This document shows positions 31,560 to 40,335 of a DNA stretch of 64,000 bases, piece by piece. Where the stretch lies: the NCBI RefSeq assembly GCF_026153515.1, contig NZ_CP110644.1, positions 1,051,501-1,115,500 of the forward strand, given 5' to 3'. A program made the translations under genes and the position numbers. Numbering within the stretch: position 1 is the stretch's first letter; every line of letters begins with the position of its first letter. Source of the DNA: Pseudomonas sp. KU26590. GTDB lineage: Bacteria; Pseudomonadota; Gammaproteobacteria; Pseudomonadales; Pseudomonadaceae. Under the pieces are notes generated by a model that saw only the letters and a program-made list of their open reading frames with translations, searched no databases and was not told the origin of the DNA.

Positions 31560-31722
31560 TGGGCCGTGCATCCCGCGCGATGTGCATCAACTCTGTTGCC
31601 AGCCATCGACAAGGCAAAACCGCCGTGATTTCGTCTTCTATGGCGCTGTCGCCGGGGCGGGGTGCGTGATTCACTGAGTCACCTGCACGACCGCCGCGTG
31701 CTGCCCGGACCGGAGTCGCCTC

Positions 31723-33384
31723 ATGGACCAGCGCATCAACCTGCATCAGTTCGCCGAGACCCACGAGGTCACCAATCAGCCGCCTTCTCTGGACGGCACC
31801 AACCTGTATCGAATCGACCTGCCGCTGCAAGAGTGGTCGCAGCGCTTCGGCGCGGGTTGGGCGCAGGACCGAATCCACGCCTATGGCGCGCTGGCCGGTG
31901 GCCCGTTGATGGAAGCAGGTTTCCTCGCCAATCAGAACAAACCGGTATTCGCCAGCCATGACCGCTACGGCCATCGCATCGATCTCGTGGAGTTTCATCC
32001 CGCGTACCACCAACTGATGCAAACGGCGGTCGAGCACGGTATTCCGTCGCTGCCGTGGACCGATCCCCGCGAAGGCGCCCACGTCGCCCGCGCGGCGATG
32101 AGCTATTTGCACACCCAGGCCGAGGCAGGCAGCGGTTGTCCGCTCACCATGACCTTCGCCAGCGTGCCGGCCCTGCGCCTTCAACCGGATCTGGCCGAGA
32201 CCTGGCTGCCGAAGATCCTCGCCACCCACTACGACCCGCGCAACGTAGGCATCGCGCACAAGGCTGGCGCGACCATCGGCATGGCCATGACCGAGAAACA
32301 GGGTGGCACCGACGTGCGCGCCAACACCACGCGGGCCTATCCGGTCGGCCAGCCCGGGCCCGGTCAGGCCTATGAACTGGTCGGGCACAAATGGTTTTGC
32401 TCGGCGCCCATGTGCGACGCCTTTCTCACCCTGGCGCAGACCGACAAAGGCCTGACCTGTTTCCTGCTGCCGCGCCATCGCCCGGACGACACCCGCAACC
32501 AGTTCTACATACAGCGGCTGAAGAACAAACTGGGCAACTGGTCCAACGCGTCCAGCGAAGTGGAATTGCGCGGCGCCCTGGCCTGGATGGTGGGCGAAGA
32601 GGGGCGTGGCGTGCCGACCATCATCGAAATGGTGGCGATGACCCGATTCGACTGCATGACCGGTTCCAGCGCACTGATGCGTCAGGCCCTGACCCAGGCC
32701 GCGCACCACTGCGCCCACCGCAGCGTCAGCGGTCGTGTGCTCAGCGAGCAGCCGCTCATGCAAAACGTGCTCGCCGATCTGGCGCTGGAAAGCGAAGCGG
32801 CCCTCGCACTGACCCTGCGCATGGGACGCTCGCTGGAGCGCCTGGATGGCGGCCACGAAGCCCGTTTCGCGAGGCTGGTGACGGCGGTGGGCAAGTACTG
32901 GATCTGCAAACGCGCGCCGGCAATGATCAACGAAGCGGCGGAATGCATGGGCGGTGCAGGGTATGTAGAGGACACCATTCTGCCGCGACTTTACCGTGAG
33001 GCGCCGGTCAATTCGACGTGGGAGGGTTCCGGCAATGTGCAGTGCCTGGACGTCCTGCGCGCGTTGTCCAAAGAGCCCGGCGTGCTGGATGCGCTGTTCG
33101 ATGAGCTTGGCGACGGTCATGGTGACAAGCGTCTGGCCGCGCATATTCATGGTTTGAAGGAAGCGTTTCAGGACACCGGCGACGTCCAGTACCGCGCCCG
33201 GCAACTGACCGAAGACATCGCCGTGGCGTTGCAGGCGAAATTGCTGCTGGAAGCGGGCAATGCCGTGGTCAGCGACGGGTTTATTGCCGGACGCCTGGAA
33301 CGGCCGGGGCGCGTCTACGGTGCCTTGCCACGCGGGGTGGATGTTCAGGCGTTGGTCGCGAGGTCATCGCCGCAAATCGGATGA
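31723..33384 (+). CDS. aidB: AidB-like acyl-CoA dehydrogenase family flavoprotein
   Basis: Residues align along their length with E. coli AidB, an FAD flavoprotein induced in the adaptive response to alkylation: EVTNQPPSLDGTNLY at the start, GMAMTEKQGGTDVRANTTRA, GHKWFCSAPM, NKLGNWSNASSEVE, MTRFDCMTGSSALM and LYREAPVNSTWEGSGN. The 553 residues equal the family length. Some relatives are annotated as isovaleryl-CoA dehydrogenases, and no substrate can be read from the sequence. GGAG precedes the ATG. No ada-like gene or acyl-CoA operon is adjacent. Confidence 0.85.
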   Translation: MDQRINLHQFAETHEVTNQPPSLDGTNLYRIDLPLQEWSQRFGAGWAQDRIHAYGALAGGPLMEAGFLANQNKPVFASHDRYGHRIDLVEFHPAYHQLMQTAVEHGIPSLPWTDPREGAHVARAAMSYLHTQAEAGSGCPLTMTFASVPALRLQPDLAETWLPKILATHYDPRNVGIAHKAGATIGMAMTEKQGGTDVRANTTRAYPVGQPGPGQAYELVGHKWFCSAPMCDAFLTLAQTDKGLTCFLLPRHRPDDTRNQFYIQRLKNKLGNWSNASSEVELRGALAWMVGEEGRGVPTIIEMVAMTRFDCMTGSSALMRQALTQAAHHCAHRSVSGRVLSEQPLMQNVLADLALESEAALALTLRMGRSLERLDGGHEARFARLVTAVGKYWICKRAPAMINEAAECMGGAGYVEDTILPRLYREAPVNSTWEGSGNVQCLDVLRALSKEPGVLDALFDELGDGHGDKRLAAHIHGLKEAFQDTGDVQYRARQLTEDIAVALQAKLLLEAGNAVVSDGFIAGRLERPGRVYGALPRGVDVQALVARSSPQIG

Positions 33385-33448
33385 TCTGTGTGTGCGCCGC
33401 CTGTGAAATGGGGTGTGTCAGGCACACATTCAGTCAATGCCACATTTT

Positions 33449-33471
33449 TCGCGGGCAAGCGCGCTCCCACA
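33449..33471. repeat. Solitary REP tail
   Basis: TTCGCGGGCAAGCGCGCTCC stands alone between aidB and amn, without a matching head. Confidence 0.6.
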
Positions 33472-33566
33472 CGGGATATCCGGAGCAGGCCTCTCTGACA
33501 CAACTCGTGCCTTCGTCATCTGTTGCAGGCAAGATATGCGCTTGCAAGATCAGAAGGATATGCATC

Positions 33567-35030
33567 GTGACCGAAGCTTTCATTGTCGTAGAAACTGCCG
33601 AACACGCCGTTGACCGGCTCGCTGAGCTGCACGCACGGGCAACCACCGCCTTGAGCCAGGCGCTCAAGCGCTACCTGAAAGACCGCGTCGAACCAACTGC
33701 TGCCGAGCGTCTGACGTTCCGCTACCCCGAGCTGCGCCTGACCTACCACTGCCAGGGCGAAGTGCCGTTGACCACGCGCGCCTACGCCAAGGTTCAGCTG
33801 CCCGGCACCTACAGCGTCACCGTCACCCACCCGGCGGCGTTCCGCAAATACCTGCTCGAACAGCTTGTGCCGCTGATGAACGACTTCACCGTGACGGTGG
33901 AAGTGGGCGTCAGCGAACAGAACATTCCGTACCCCTACGTGGTCGAGCAGGGCGATGAACTGGCCGGTACCGGCGTCACCGCCGCGACCCTGGCCCGCGT
34001 CTTCCCGAGCACCGATTTGTCGGCGGCCACCGATGGCATCGCTGACGGTCTGTACGACTGGGCCAACACCGATCCGCTGCCGCTCGCGCTGTTCGACGCC
34101 GCCCGTGTGGATTTCTCGCTGCGCCGTCTGGTGCATTACACCGGCAGCGACTGGCGTCATGTTCAGCCGTGGATCCTGCTGACCAACTACCACCGCTACG
34201 TCGACCAGTTCATCGTGCATGGCCTGGAAAAACTGCGCGACGACCCGCGCTTCGTGAAGATGGTTTTGCCGGGCAACGTCATCGTCGACAAGAGCATGGA
34301 TTACGGCGAAGCCCAGGCCATCGTCTCCGGCGTGGTCTGGCACCGTTACCAGATGCCGGCGTACCACCTGATCGCCGAAGACGGCCATGGCGTGACATTG
34401 GTCAACATCGGCGTCGGCCCGTCCAACGCCAAAAACATCACCGACCACCTCGCGGTATTGCGTCCGCATTGCTGGCTGATGATTGGTCACTGCGGCGGCC
34501 TGCGTCAGTCGCAGACCATCGGTGACTATGTGCTCGCCCACGCCTACATGCGTCGCGACGGTATTCTTGACCGCGTGCTGCCGCCGAACATCCCGATCCC
34601 GGCGCTGGCCGAGGTGCAAATGGCGTTGCAGGAGTCGGCGGCCCAGGTCACAGGCGAACGCGGCGACGACCTGAAGAAGCGTCTGCGCACCGGCACGGTC
34701 CTGACCTACGACGATCGCAACTGGGAGCTGCGCTGGGCCCAGGAACGACCGCTGATCAACCTGTCCCGCGCCGTGGCGGTGGACATGGAAAGCGGCACCA
34801 TCGCGGCCCAGGGTTATCGCCTGCGGGTGCCTTACGGGACCTTGCTCTGCGTCTCGGACAAACCGCTGCACAGCGAGATCAAGCTGCCGGGCTCGGCCAA
34901 CGCGTTTTATGAGCGTGCGGTCACCCAGCACTTGAAGATCGGCATCGCCGCGCTGGACCTGATGCGCACGCAGCTCAACTCGCTGCATTCGCGCAAACTG
35001 CGTAGCTTCGATGAGCCGCCGTTCCGTTAA
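33567..35030 (+). CDS. amn: AMP nucleosidase
   Basis: Amn hydrolyses AMP to adenine and ribose-5-phosphate in purine salvage. The N-terminal AMP-nucleosidase domain (about 1-170) is followed by a nucleoside-phosphorylase fold with LVNIGVGPSNAKNITDHLAVL, GHCGGLR and VAVDMESGTIAAQG. The GTG at 33567 has GAAGGA 7 bases upstream and gives 487 residues beginning (M)TEAFIVVETAEHA. Open frame upstream to 33381 overlaps the aidB end and has no similarity. A terminator follows. Confidence 0.95.
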   Translation: MTEAFIVVETAEHAVDRLAELHARATTALSQALKRYLKDRVEPTAAERLTFRYPELRLTYHCQGEVPLTTRAYAKVQLPGTYSVTVTHPAAFRKYLLEQLVPLMNDFTVTVEVGVSEQNIPYPYVVEQGDELAGTGVTAATLARVFPSTDLSAATDGIADGLYDWANTDPLPLALFDAARVDFSLRRLVHYTGSDWRHVQPWILLTNYHRYVDQFIVHGLEKLRDDPRFVKMVLPGNVIVDKSMDYGEAQAIVSGVVWHRYQMPAYHLIAEDGHGVTLVNIGVGPSNAKNITDHLAVLRPHCWLMIGHCGGLRQSQTIGDYVLAHAYMRRDGILDRVLPPNIPIPALAEVQMALQESAAQVTGERGDDLKKRLRTGTVLTYDDRNWELRWAQERPLINLSRAVAVDMESGTIAAQGYRLRVPYGTLLCVSDKPLHSEIKLPGSANAFYERAVTQHLKIGIAALDLMRTQLNSLHSRKLRSFDEPPFR

Positions 35031-35047
35031 GGCGCTAGGCGTTCAAC

Positions 35048-35080
35048 GAAAGGGCCACTAAAGTGGCCCTTTCTGTTTCG
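35048..35080 (+). terminator. Terminator after amn
   Basis: A 12-bp perfect stem (GAAAGGGCCACT, 35048-35059, with 35062-35073) with a 2-base gap is followed by TGTTTCG. Its near symmetry would also allow minus-strand use. Confidence 0.7.
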
Positions 35081-35118
35081 TGGTCCTTTCCGTTTCCGTC
35101 ATTTTTTACCGGTTCCCC

Positions 35119-35751
35119 ATGCCCCGCAACCAACGTCCCGATTCCCGCCGTCCTTCGCCTGATCGCACGGGCGCCCCCCGGCGTGTCGCCAAAGCACCAC
35201 CCGCCGAACCTCGGCTGATTCTGTTTAACAAACCCTTCGACGTGCTGACTCAGTTCAGTGATGGCGAAGGCCGGGCGACGCTCAAGGATTTCATCGACGT
35301 CCCCGGCATCTACCCGGCCGGCCGTCTGGATCGCGACAGCGAAGGCCTGCTGCTGCTGACCAACGACGGCCAACTGCAAGCGCGTATCGCCGACCCCAAG
35401 CACAAACTGGCGAAAACCTATTGGGTGCAGGTGGAGGGCGAGCCGACCGAAGAGCAGCTGCAGACGCTGCGTGACGGCGTCGAGCTGAACGACGGCCCGA
35501 CGCTTCCTGCACAGGCCCGGCAGCTGGACGAACCGGAACTGTGGCCGCGCGACCCGCCGGTGCGCTTTCGCAAAAGCGTGCCGACCAGTTGGCTGGAACT
35601 GGTCATCAAGGAAGGACGCAACCGGCAGGTGCGCAGGATGACCGCGGCGGTCGGGCTGCCAACGTTGCGACTGGTGCGCGTGCGGATCGGCGACTGGAGC
35701 CTTGAAGGGCTGAATCAAGGGCAATGGCGGGAAGTGCCGGCGAAGCTCTAG
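35119..35751 (+). CDS. rluE: RluE-type 23S rRNA pseudouridine synthase
   Basis: A single-domain RsuA/RluE-family synthase (210 residues) without an S4 domain. The catalytic Asp71 lies in [19 protein letters not shown], with KTYWVQVEG, and [12 protein letters not shown] near the C-terminus. E. coli RluE makes pseudouridine 2457 of 23S rRNA, and the lack of an S4 domain points to RluE rather than RluB. A basic N-terminal tail (residues 1-27) is unlike E. coli. ATG 35119 is preferred to a GTG at 35080, which sits in the amn terminator. Confidence 0.9.
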   Translation: MPRNQRPDSRRPSPDRTGAPRRVAKAPPAEPRLILFNKPFDVLTQFSDGEGRATLKDFIDVPGIYPAGRLDRDSEGLLLLTNDGQLQARIADPKHKLAKTYWVQVEGEPTEEQLQTLRDGVELNDGPTLPAQARQLDEPELWPRDPPVRFRKSVPTSWLELVIKEGRNRQVRRMTAAVGLPTLRLVRVRIGDWSLEGLNQGQWREVPAKL

Positions 35752-35799
35752 TTGATGGGCTCGCTACCAGACACCATTCGGAATGCCACCTGAATCCAC

Positions 35800-35902
35800 T
35801 GTAGGAGCGCGCTTGCCCGCGAATGTGTTCCGTCAGTCAGCCAATGTGTTGCTGACCCACCGCTTACGTCCGGATGCGGACCGGACCAAGCGCGCTCCTA
35901 CA
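35800..35902. repeat. REP pair between rluE and the Lrp gene
   Basis: A GTAGGAGCGCGCTTGCCCGC head and a degenerate inverted tail (AAGCGCGCTCCTACAAT) lie between the convergent rluE and Lrp-family genes. Confidence 0.75.
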
Positions 35903-35917
35903 ATCTGCATTGGCGGT

Positions 35918-36397
35918 TCAGCCGCGCAAATGCACCAGCGGCAATTCGGTGCTCGCCAGTACCTGATTGAGCACGAAGCTGGAGCGCACGCTCGTCACGC
36001 CGTCGATGCGTGTCAGATGGCCAAGCAGAAACTTCTGATAGTGATCCATGTCCGGGACGACCACCTTCAGTTGGTAATCGGCGTCGATACCGGTCACCAG
36101 GCTGCACTCCAGAACCTGCGGCAGGTTACGGATTTGCTGCTCGAAGTTCTCGAAGCGGTCGGGCGTGTGGCGATCCATGCCGATCAGCACGTAGGCCGTC
36201 AGGCTAAGGCCCAGCTTCTTGCGGTCCAGCAGCGCGACCTGGCCGACGATATAACCGTCGTCTTCCAGCTGTTTGACGCGACGGGAGCAGGGCGAGGGCG
36301 ACAGGCCAATGCGCTCGGCCAGCTCCTGATTGGAGATGCGCGCATCCTTTTGCAGTTCGGCCAAAATACTCAAGTCATATCTGTCGAGCTTGCTCAC
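35918..36397 (-). CDS. Lrp/AsnC-family transcriptional regulator
   Basis: A 159-residue regulator with the N-terminal AsnC helix-turn-helix (LDRYDLSILAELQKDARISNQELAERIGLSPSPCSRRVKQLE) split over residues 4-46, and a C-terminal RAM ligand-binding domain (VLECSLVTGIDADYQLKVV). The start is a GTG with AAAGGCG upstream. The effector and target are unknown; amino-acid sensing is typical. Repeated TTGCGCA sites upstream may be its own operator. Confidence 0.9.
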   Translation of the reverse strand: MSKLDRYDLSILAELQKDARISNQELAERIGLSPSPCSRRVKQLEDDGYIVGQVALLDRKKLGLSLTAYVLIGMDRHTPDRFENFEQQIRNLPQVLECSLVTGIDADYQLKVVVPDMDHYQKFLLGHLTRIDGVTSVRSSFVLNQVLASTELPLVHLRG

Positions 36398-36420
36398 GAT
36401 AAGCGCCTTTATTGAATGGA

Positions 36421-36458
36421 TTGCGCAGGATTATTGATCTGAAGTGAATTATTGCGCA
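36421..36458. promoter_or_regulatory. Repeated TTGCGCA sites upstream of the Lrp-family gene
   Basis: TTGCGCA occurs at 36421-36427 and 36452-36458, 31 bases apart, close to three helical turns and on the same face of the DNA. They lie just before the Lrp-type GTG at 36397. Lrp regulators often bind phased sites and autoregulate, so these are operator candidates. Confidence 0.35.
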
Positions 36459-36499
36459 AGTGATGTTTATCTCGGCAATATTCGCAATCCTGTGCCGTC

Positions 36500-36711
36500 C
36501 GCCAAAGCCTATTCTTTTAACCAGAATCACTGCCCGGACACAGCGTCCAGCGCGGCCCGCCGAATCAGGCCAGCCGCGGCCTCCAGCCCGACAGGGTTGA
36601 CCAGGCCACCGGGCTACGCACTGTCCAGAAGACGATGCGAGGTGAGCCGACGTCAAAAGCGTCGAGCCAGGACGAAGCATTCCAGAGAGGGCCATCGAGC
36701 CCTCTTTTTTT
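36500..36711 (+). ncRNA. Candidate small RNA ending in an intrinsic terminator
   Basis: The 445-base gap between the Lrp gene and the polyglutamine gene holds no credible protein gene but ends, on the plus strand, in a canonical terminator 130 bases before the next ATG. The preceding sequence has several GC hairpins (for example CGACG...CGTCG near 36648-36664). The 5' end is a guess, because no convincing promoter pair was found. It could instead be a long leader with a premature terminator for the polyglutamine gene. No known RNA family was recognised. Confidence 0.3.
36686..36711 (+). terminator. Strong intrinsic terminator without an upstream gene
   Basis: AGAGGGC (36686-36692) pairs with GCCCTCT (36699-36705) around CATCGA, directly followed by a seven-base T-run. 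No plus-strand gene ends nearby. Confidence 0.85.
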
Positions 36712-36842
36712 GTGCCCGGCTTTTGGCCTGGACCGCAGCGCGCGCTTCTATAGTTTCATCCGCCACGCTGATAGAGTGCGGCGAACGGCGCACCCGACTC
36801 GCAGTCCTATCCCATAGGTATCCGCGCCTTAGTGAGGAAAGC

Positions 36843-38060
<1,218 letters not shown>

Positions 38061-38110
38061 ATGCGGGCTTGTAGCTTGGGATGCAGGATGCGCAGCGCCT
38101 CACTGTTTTT

Positions 38111-38833
38111 GTAGGACCGGCTTCAGCCGGGAAGAGGCCGGTGTGAATGCCATCAGATTTGCGGCGTGACGCCCGGCGCCTTCCCGGCTAAAGCCGGTCC
38201 CACTAAGTACTGCCGCGGGGCCAGCCTAAGGGGCAGTGCGGGAGACAAAATAATGCTGGCTGACGCGCATCCTGTAGGAGCTTGCCCGCGAAGGCGTTTG
38301 AACTGCGACAACTGTAATGCCTGATTAACCGGTTTCGCGGGCAAGCGCGCTCCTACAATAGCCCGCGTAAGACCGAACATCGCCAGTGAAGCCAGTCCGC
38401 CAGCACGTGCGCGAGGTTTTTAAGTAGGACCGGCTTCAGCCGGGAAGAGGCCGGTGTGAATGCCATCAGATTTGCGGCGTGACGCCCGACGCCTTCCCGG
38501 CTAAAGCCAGTCCCACTAAGTGGACGCGGTCAGTCAGTGGGACCGGCTTCAGCCGGGAAGAGGCCGGTGTGAATGCCATCAGATTTGCGGCGTGACGCCC
38601 GACGCCTTCCCGGCTAAAGCCAGTCCCACTAGGTGAACGCCGTCAGTCAGTGGGACCGGCTTCAGCCGGGAAGAGGTCGGTTTGATCGCCATCAGATTTG
38701 TGGTGTGAAGCCTGACGCCTTCCCGGCTAAAGCCGGTCCCACCAGGCGCATGCGGTCAGTCAGTGGGACCGGCTTCAGCCGGGAAGAGGCCGGTTTGATC
38801 GCCATCAGATTCGAGGTGTGACGCCTGACGCCT
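38111..38833. repeat. Five-unit REP array (113-bp period) with one other REP pair
   Basis: Units start at 38111, 38424, 38537, 38650 and 38763; the last four are spaced exactly 113 bases. Each has a GGACCGGCTTCAGCCGGGAA head and a TTCCCGGCTAAAGCC tail around a conserved CATCAGATTTG centre. A pair of the GCGCGCTTGCCCGC class is embedded at 38273-38357. The fifth unit runs into the 3' end of the cation transporter gene. No gene lies in 38061-38833. Confidence 0.9.
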
Positions 38834-39739
38834 TCAATTCAAAACCGGTCCATCCCCGCGACCCACCACTTCCTGCGGATCCGCGTGCACCAGCACTTCG
38901 GCTTTGGGGAATTCGTCCTGAATCGCCGCTTCCACCCGCTCGCACAAATCGTGCGCCACCGACAGCGTCAGCGTGCCCGGCAACTCCAGGTGCAACTGCA
39001 CAAACCAGTGATTGCCCGAAATCCGCGTGCGTAGGTCGTGGGCGCCCAGTACGCCCGGCACGGCCTCGGCCAGTTCGAGCATTTTGGCGCTGACATCCAC
39101 AGGCAGCTCAGCGTCCATCAGCACCGACACCGTCTCCCGGGCAATGGAAATCGCGCTCCACAAAATGTAGAAAGAGATCGCCAGACCAAAATAAGCGTCC
39201 AGCTGGGAGTAGCCGAAATAGGCCAGACCCAGCGCCAGCATGATGCTGAAGTTGAGCAGCAGGTCAGAGCGATAGTGCAGGGAGTCCGCGCGTATCGCCG
39301 CTGAACCGGTGGCCTTCACCACGCGGTGCTGCAACATCAGCAACGCGATCGTCAGGCCAATAGACAACACCATCACCAGCAAGCCCAAACCCGGATCACC
39401 GAGGGGTTGCGGGTGCTGGATGCGGTCGACCGCCTGAAACCCGATCAAAAACGCACTCACCGCGATGAACAGCGCCTGAGCCATGCCCGACAGCGCTTCT
39501 GCCTTGCCATGCCCATACCGATGATCGTCATCGGCCGGGCGCAACGCGTAATGCACGGCCAGTAGATTGAGGAATGAGGCGGCGCCATCGAGCATCGAGT
39601 CCGTGAGGCCGGCCAGCAGACTGACCGAGCCGCTGAACCACCAGGCCACCGCTTTGGCGACGATCAGAATGCTCGCCACGGCAAGCGAGGCGCGGGTTGC
39701 CAGACGCAATAAGCGGGCGTGCTCGGGACTGGTGCTCAT
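38834..39739 (-). CDS. fieF: Cation diffusion facilitator (FieF/YiiP type)
   Basis: A 301-residue CDF transporter exporting divalent metals (Zn, Fe, Mn or Cd) by proton antiport. Six membrane helices cover 13-205, followed by the cytoplasmic ferredoxin-like dimer domain. The transport site matches YiiP: Asp47 and Asp51 (DSMLD), His155 and Asp159 (HYRSD). The metal specificity cannot be fixed from this. The last codons and stop lie in sequence that looks like a decayed REP tail. Confidence 0.9.
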   Translation of the reverse strand: MSTSPEHARLLRLATRASLAVASILIVAKAVAWWFSGSVSLLAGLTDSMLDGAASFLNLLAVHYALRPADDDHRYGHGKAEALSGMAQALFIAVSAFLIGFQAVDRIQHPQPLGDPGLGLLVMVLSIGLTIALLMLQHRVVKATGSAAIRADSLHYRSDLLLNFSIMLALGLAYFGYSQLDAYFGLAISFYILWSAISIARETVSVLMDAELPVDVSAKMLELAEAVPGVLGAHDLRTRISGNHWFVQLHLELPGTLTLSVAHDLCERVEAAIQDEFPKAEVLVHADPQEVVGRGDGPVLN

Positions 39740-39763
39740 GGCGCCTCCTTCAAATCATAAAGC

Positions 39764-40189
39764 TCAAGCGGACGGTACAAGGCCCAGGGAGGCAAGTTGC
39801 TGCGTGCTGCCTTTGTGCTGGATCAGACGAGGGTCATCCAGCGGCAGCGTGCGGCCAAGCTCGGTTTGAATGATGGCTTGCAGCTTGGCGTTGTCGATTG
39901 TGCCGTCAGTGCGCACGGCAGGTTCGAGCTTTTGCGGATCGATCTGGGCGTGAGTGCCGCCTGGCAGGTAGATTGCGCCAGTGGCGAAGTCCACACCGAA
40001 CGCGATCACGCCCGGGATGATGTAGAACAACAGGCCGATGGCGTCGAGTATCACGATGGCCGGGTCCATTCGGCCGCTGCCCTGAATCTGGCCGCGACGA
40101 TCCGGGTAAAAAATACTGCCGCATGCAGTGAGTTGCGTCAGCAGCGTGGCAACCAGAACACCGCCAATCAATCGGGATGGAATGCGCAT
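39764..40189 (-). CDS. Small inner-membrane-type lipoprotein (YceK/YidQ-like)
   Basis: A 141-residue lipoprotein with Cys23 in the lipobox LTACGSIFYP and two hydrophobic stretches (DAIGLLFYIIPGVIAFGVDFATGAIYLP split across about 45-75), as in the YceK/YidQ group. The C-terminal 65 residues are soluble. Similar pseudomonad proteins carry misleading polyribonucleotide nucleotidyltransferase labels; no PNPase domain is present. GGAG precedes the ATG. The function is unknown. Confidence 0.75.
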   Translation of the reverse strand: MRIPSRLIGGVLVATLLTQLTACGSIFYPDRRGQIQGSGRMDPAIVILDAIGLLFYIIPGVIAFGVDFATGAIYLPGGTHAQIDPQKLEPAVRTDGTIDNAKLQAIIQTELGRTLPLDDPRLIQHKGSTQQLASLGLVPSA

Positions 40190-40305
40190 GGGGGATCTCC
40201 TCATAAGAAGTCGCAACTATACAAGGCAAATGCCTAATCAATAAGAGTATCCGTGGGGGAAGACAGTTCGTTGAAGGCATGAGCAAAAGCCGCATCGGCT
40301 CGCCG

Positions 40306-40311
40306 TATAAT
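40306..40311 (+). promoter_or_regulatory. -10 element before hrpB
   Basis: A perfect TATAAT lies 25 bases upstream of the hrpB ATG. The -35 region 17 bases upstream reads GCAAAA, a poor match, so activation or an extended element would be needed. Confidence 0.45.
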
Positions 40312-40335
40312 CGTCGCCCTGTTTCTGGAGGTCAC

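Noticed and set aside
30460-31571. Overlapping minus-strand open frames (145-242 codons) in the 250-bp array
   Set aside because: Their translations repeat the same block because 250-base units shift frame from copy to copy. They have no ribosome-binding site or known family and consist of REP sequence.
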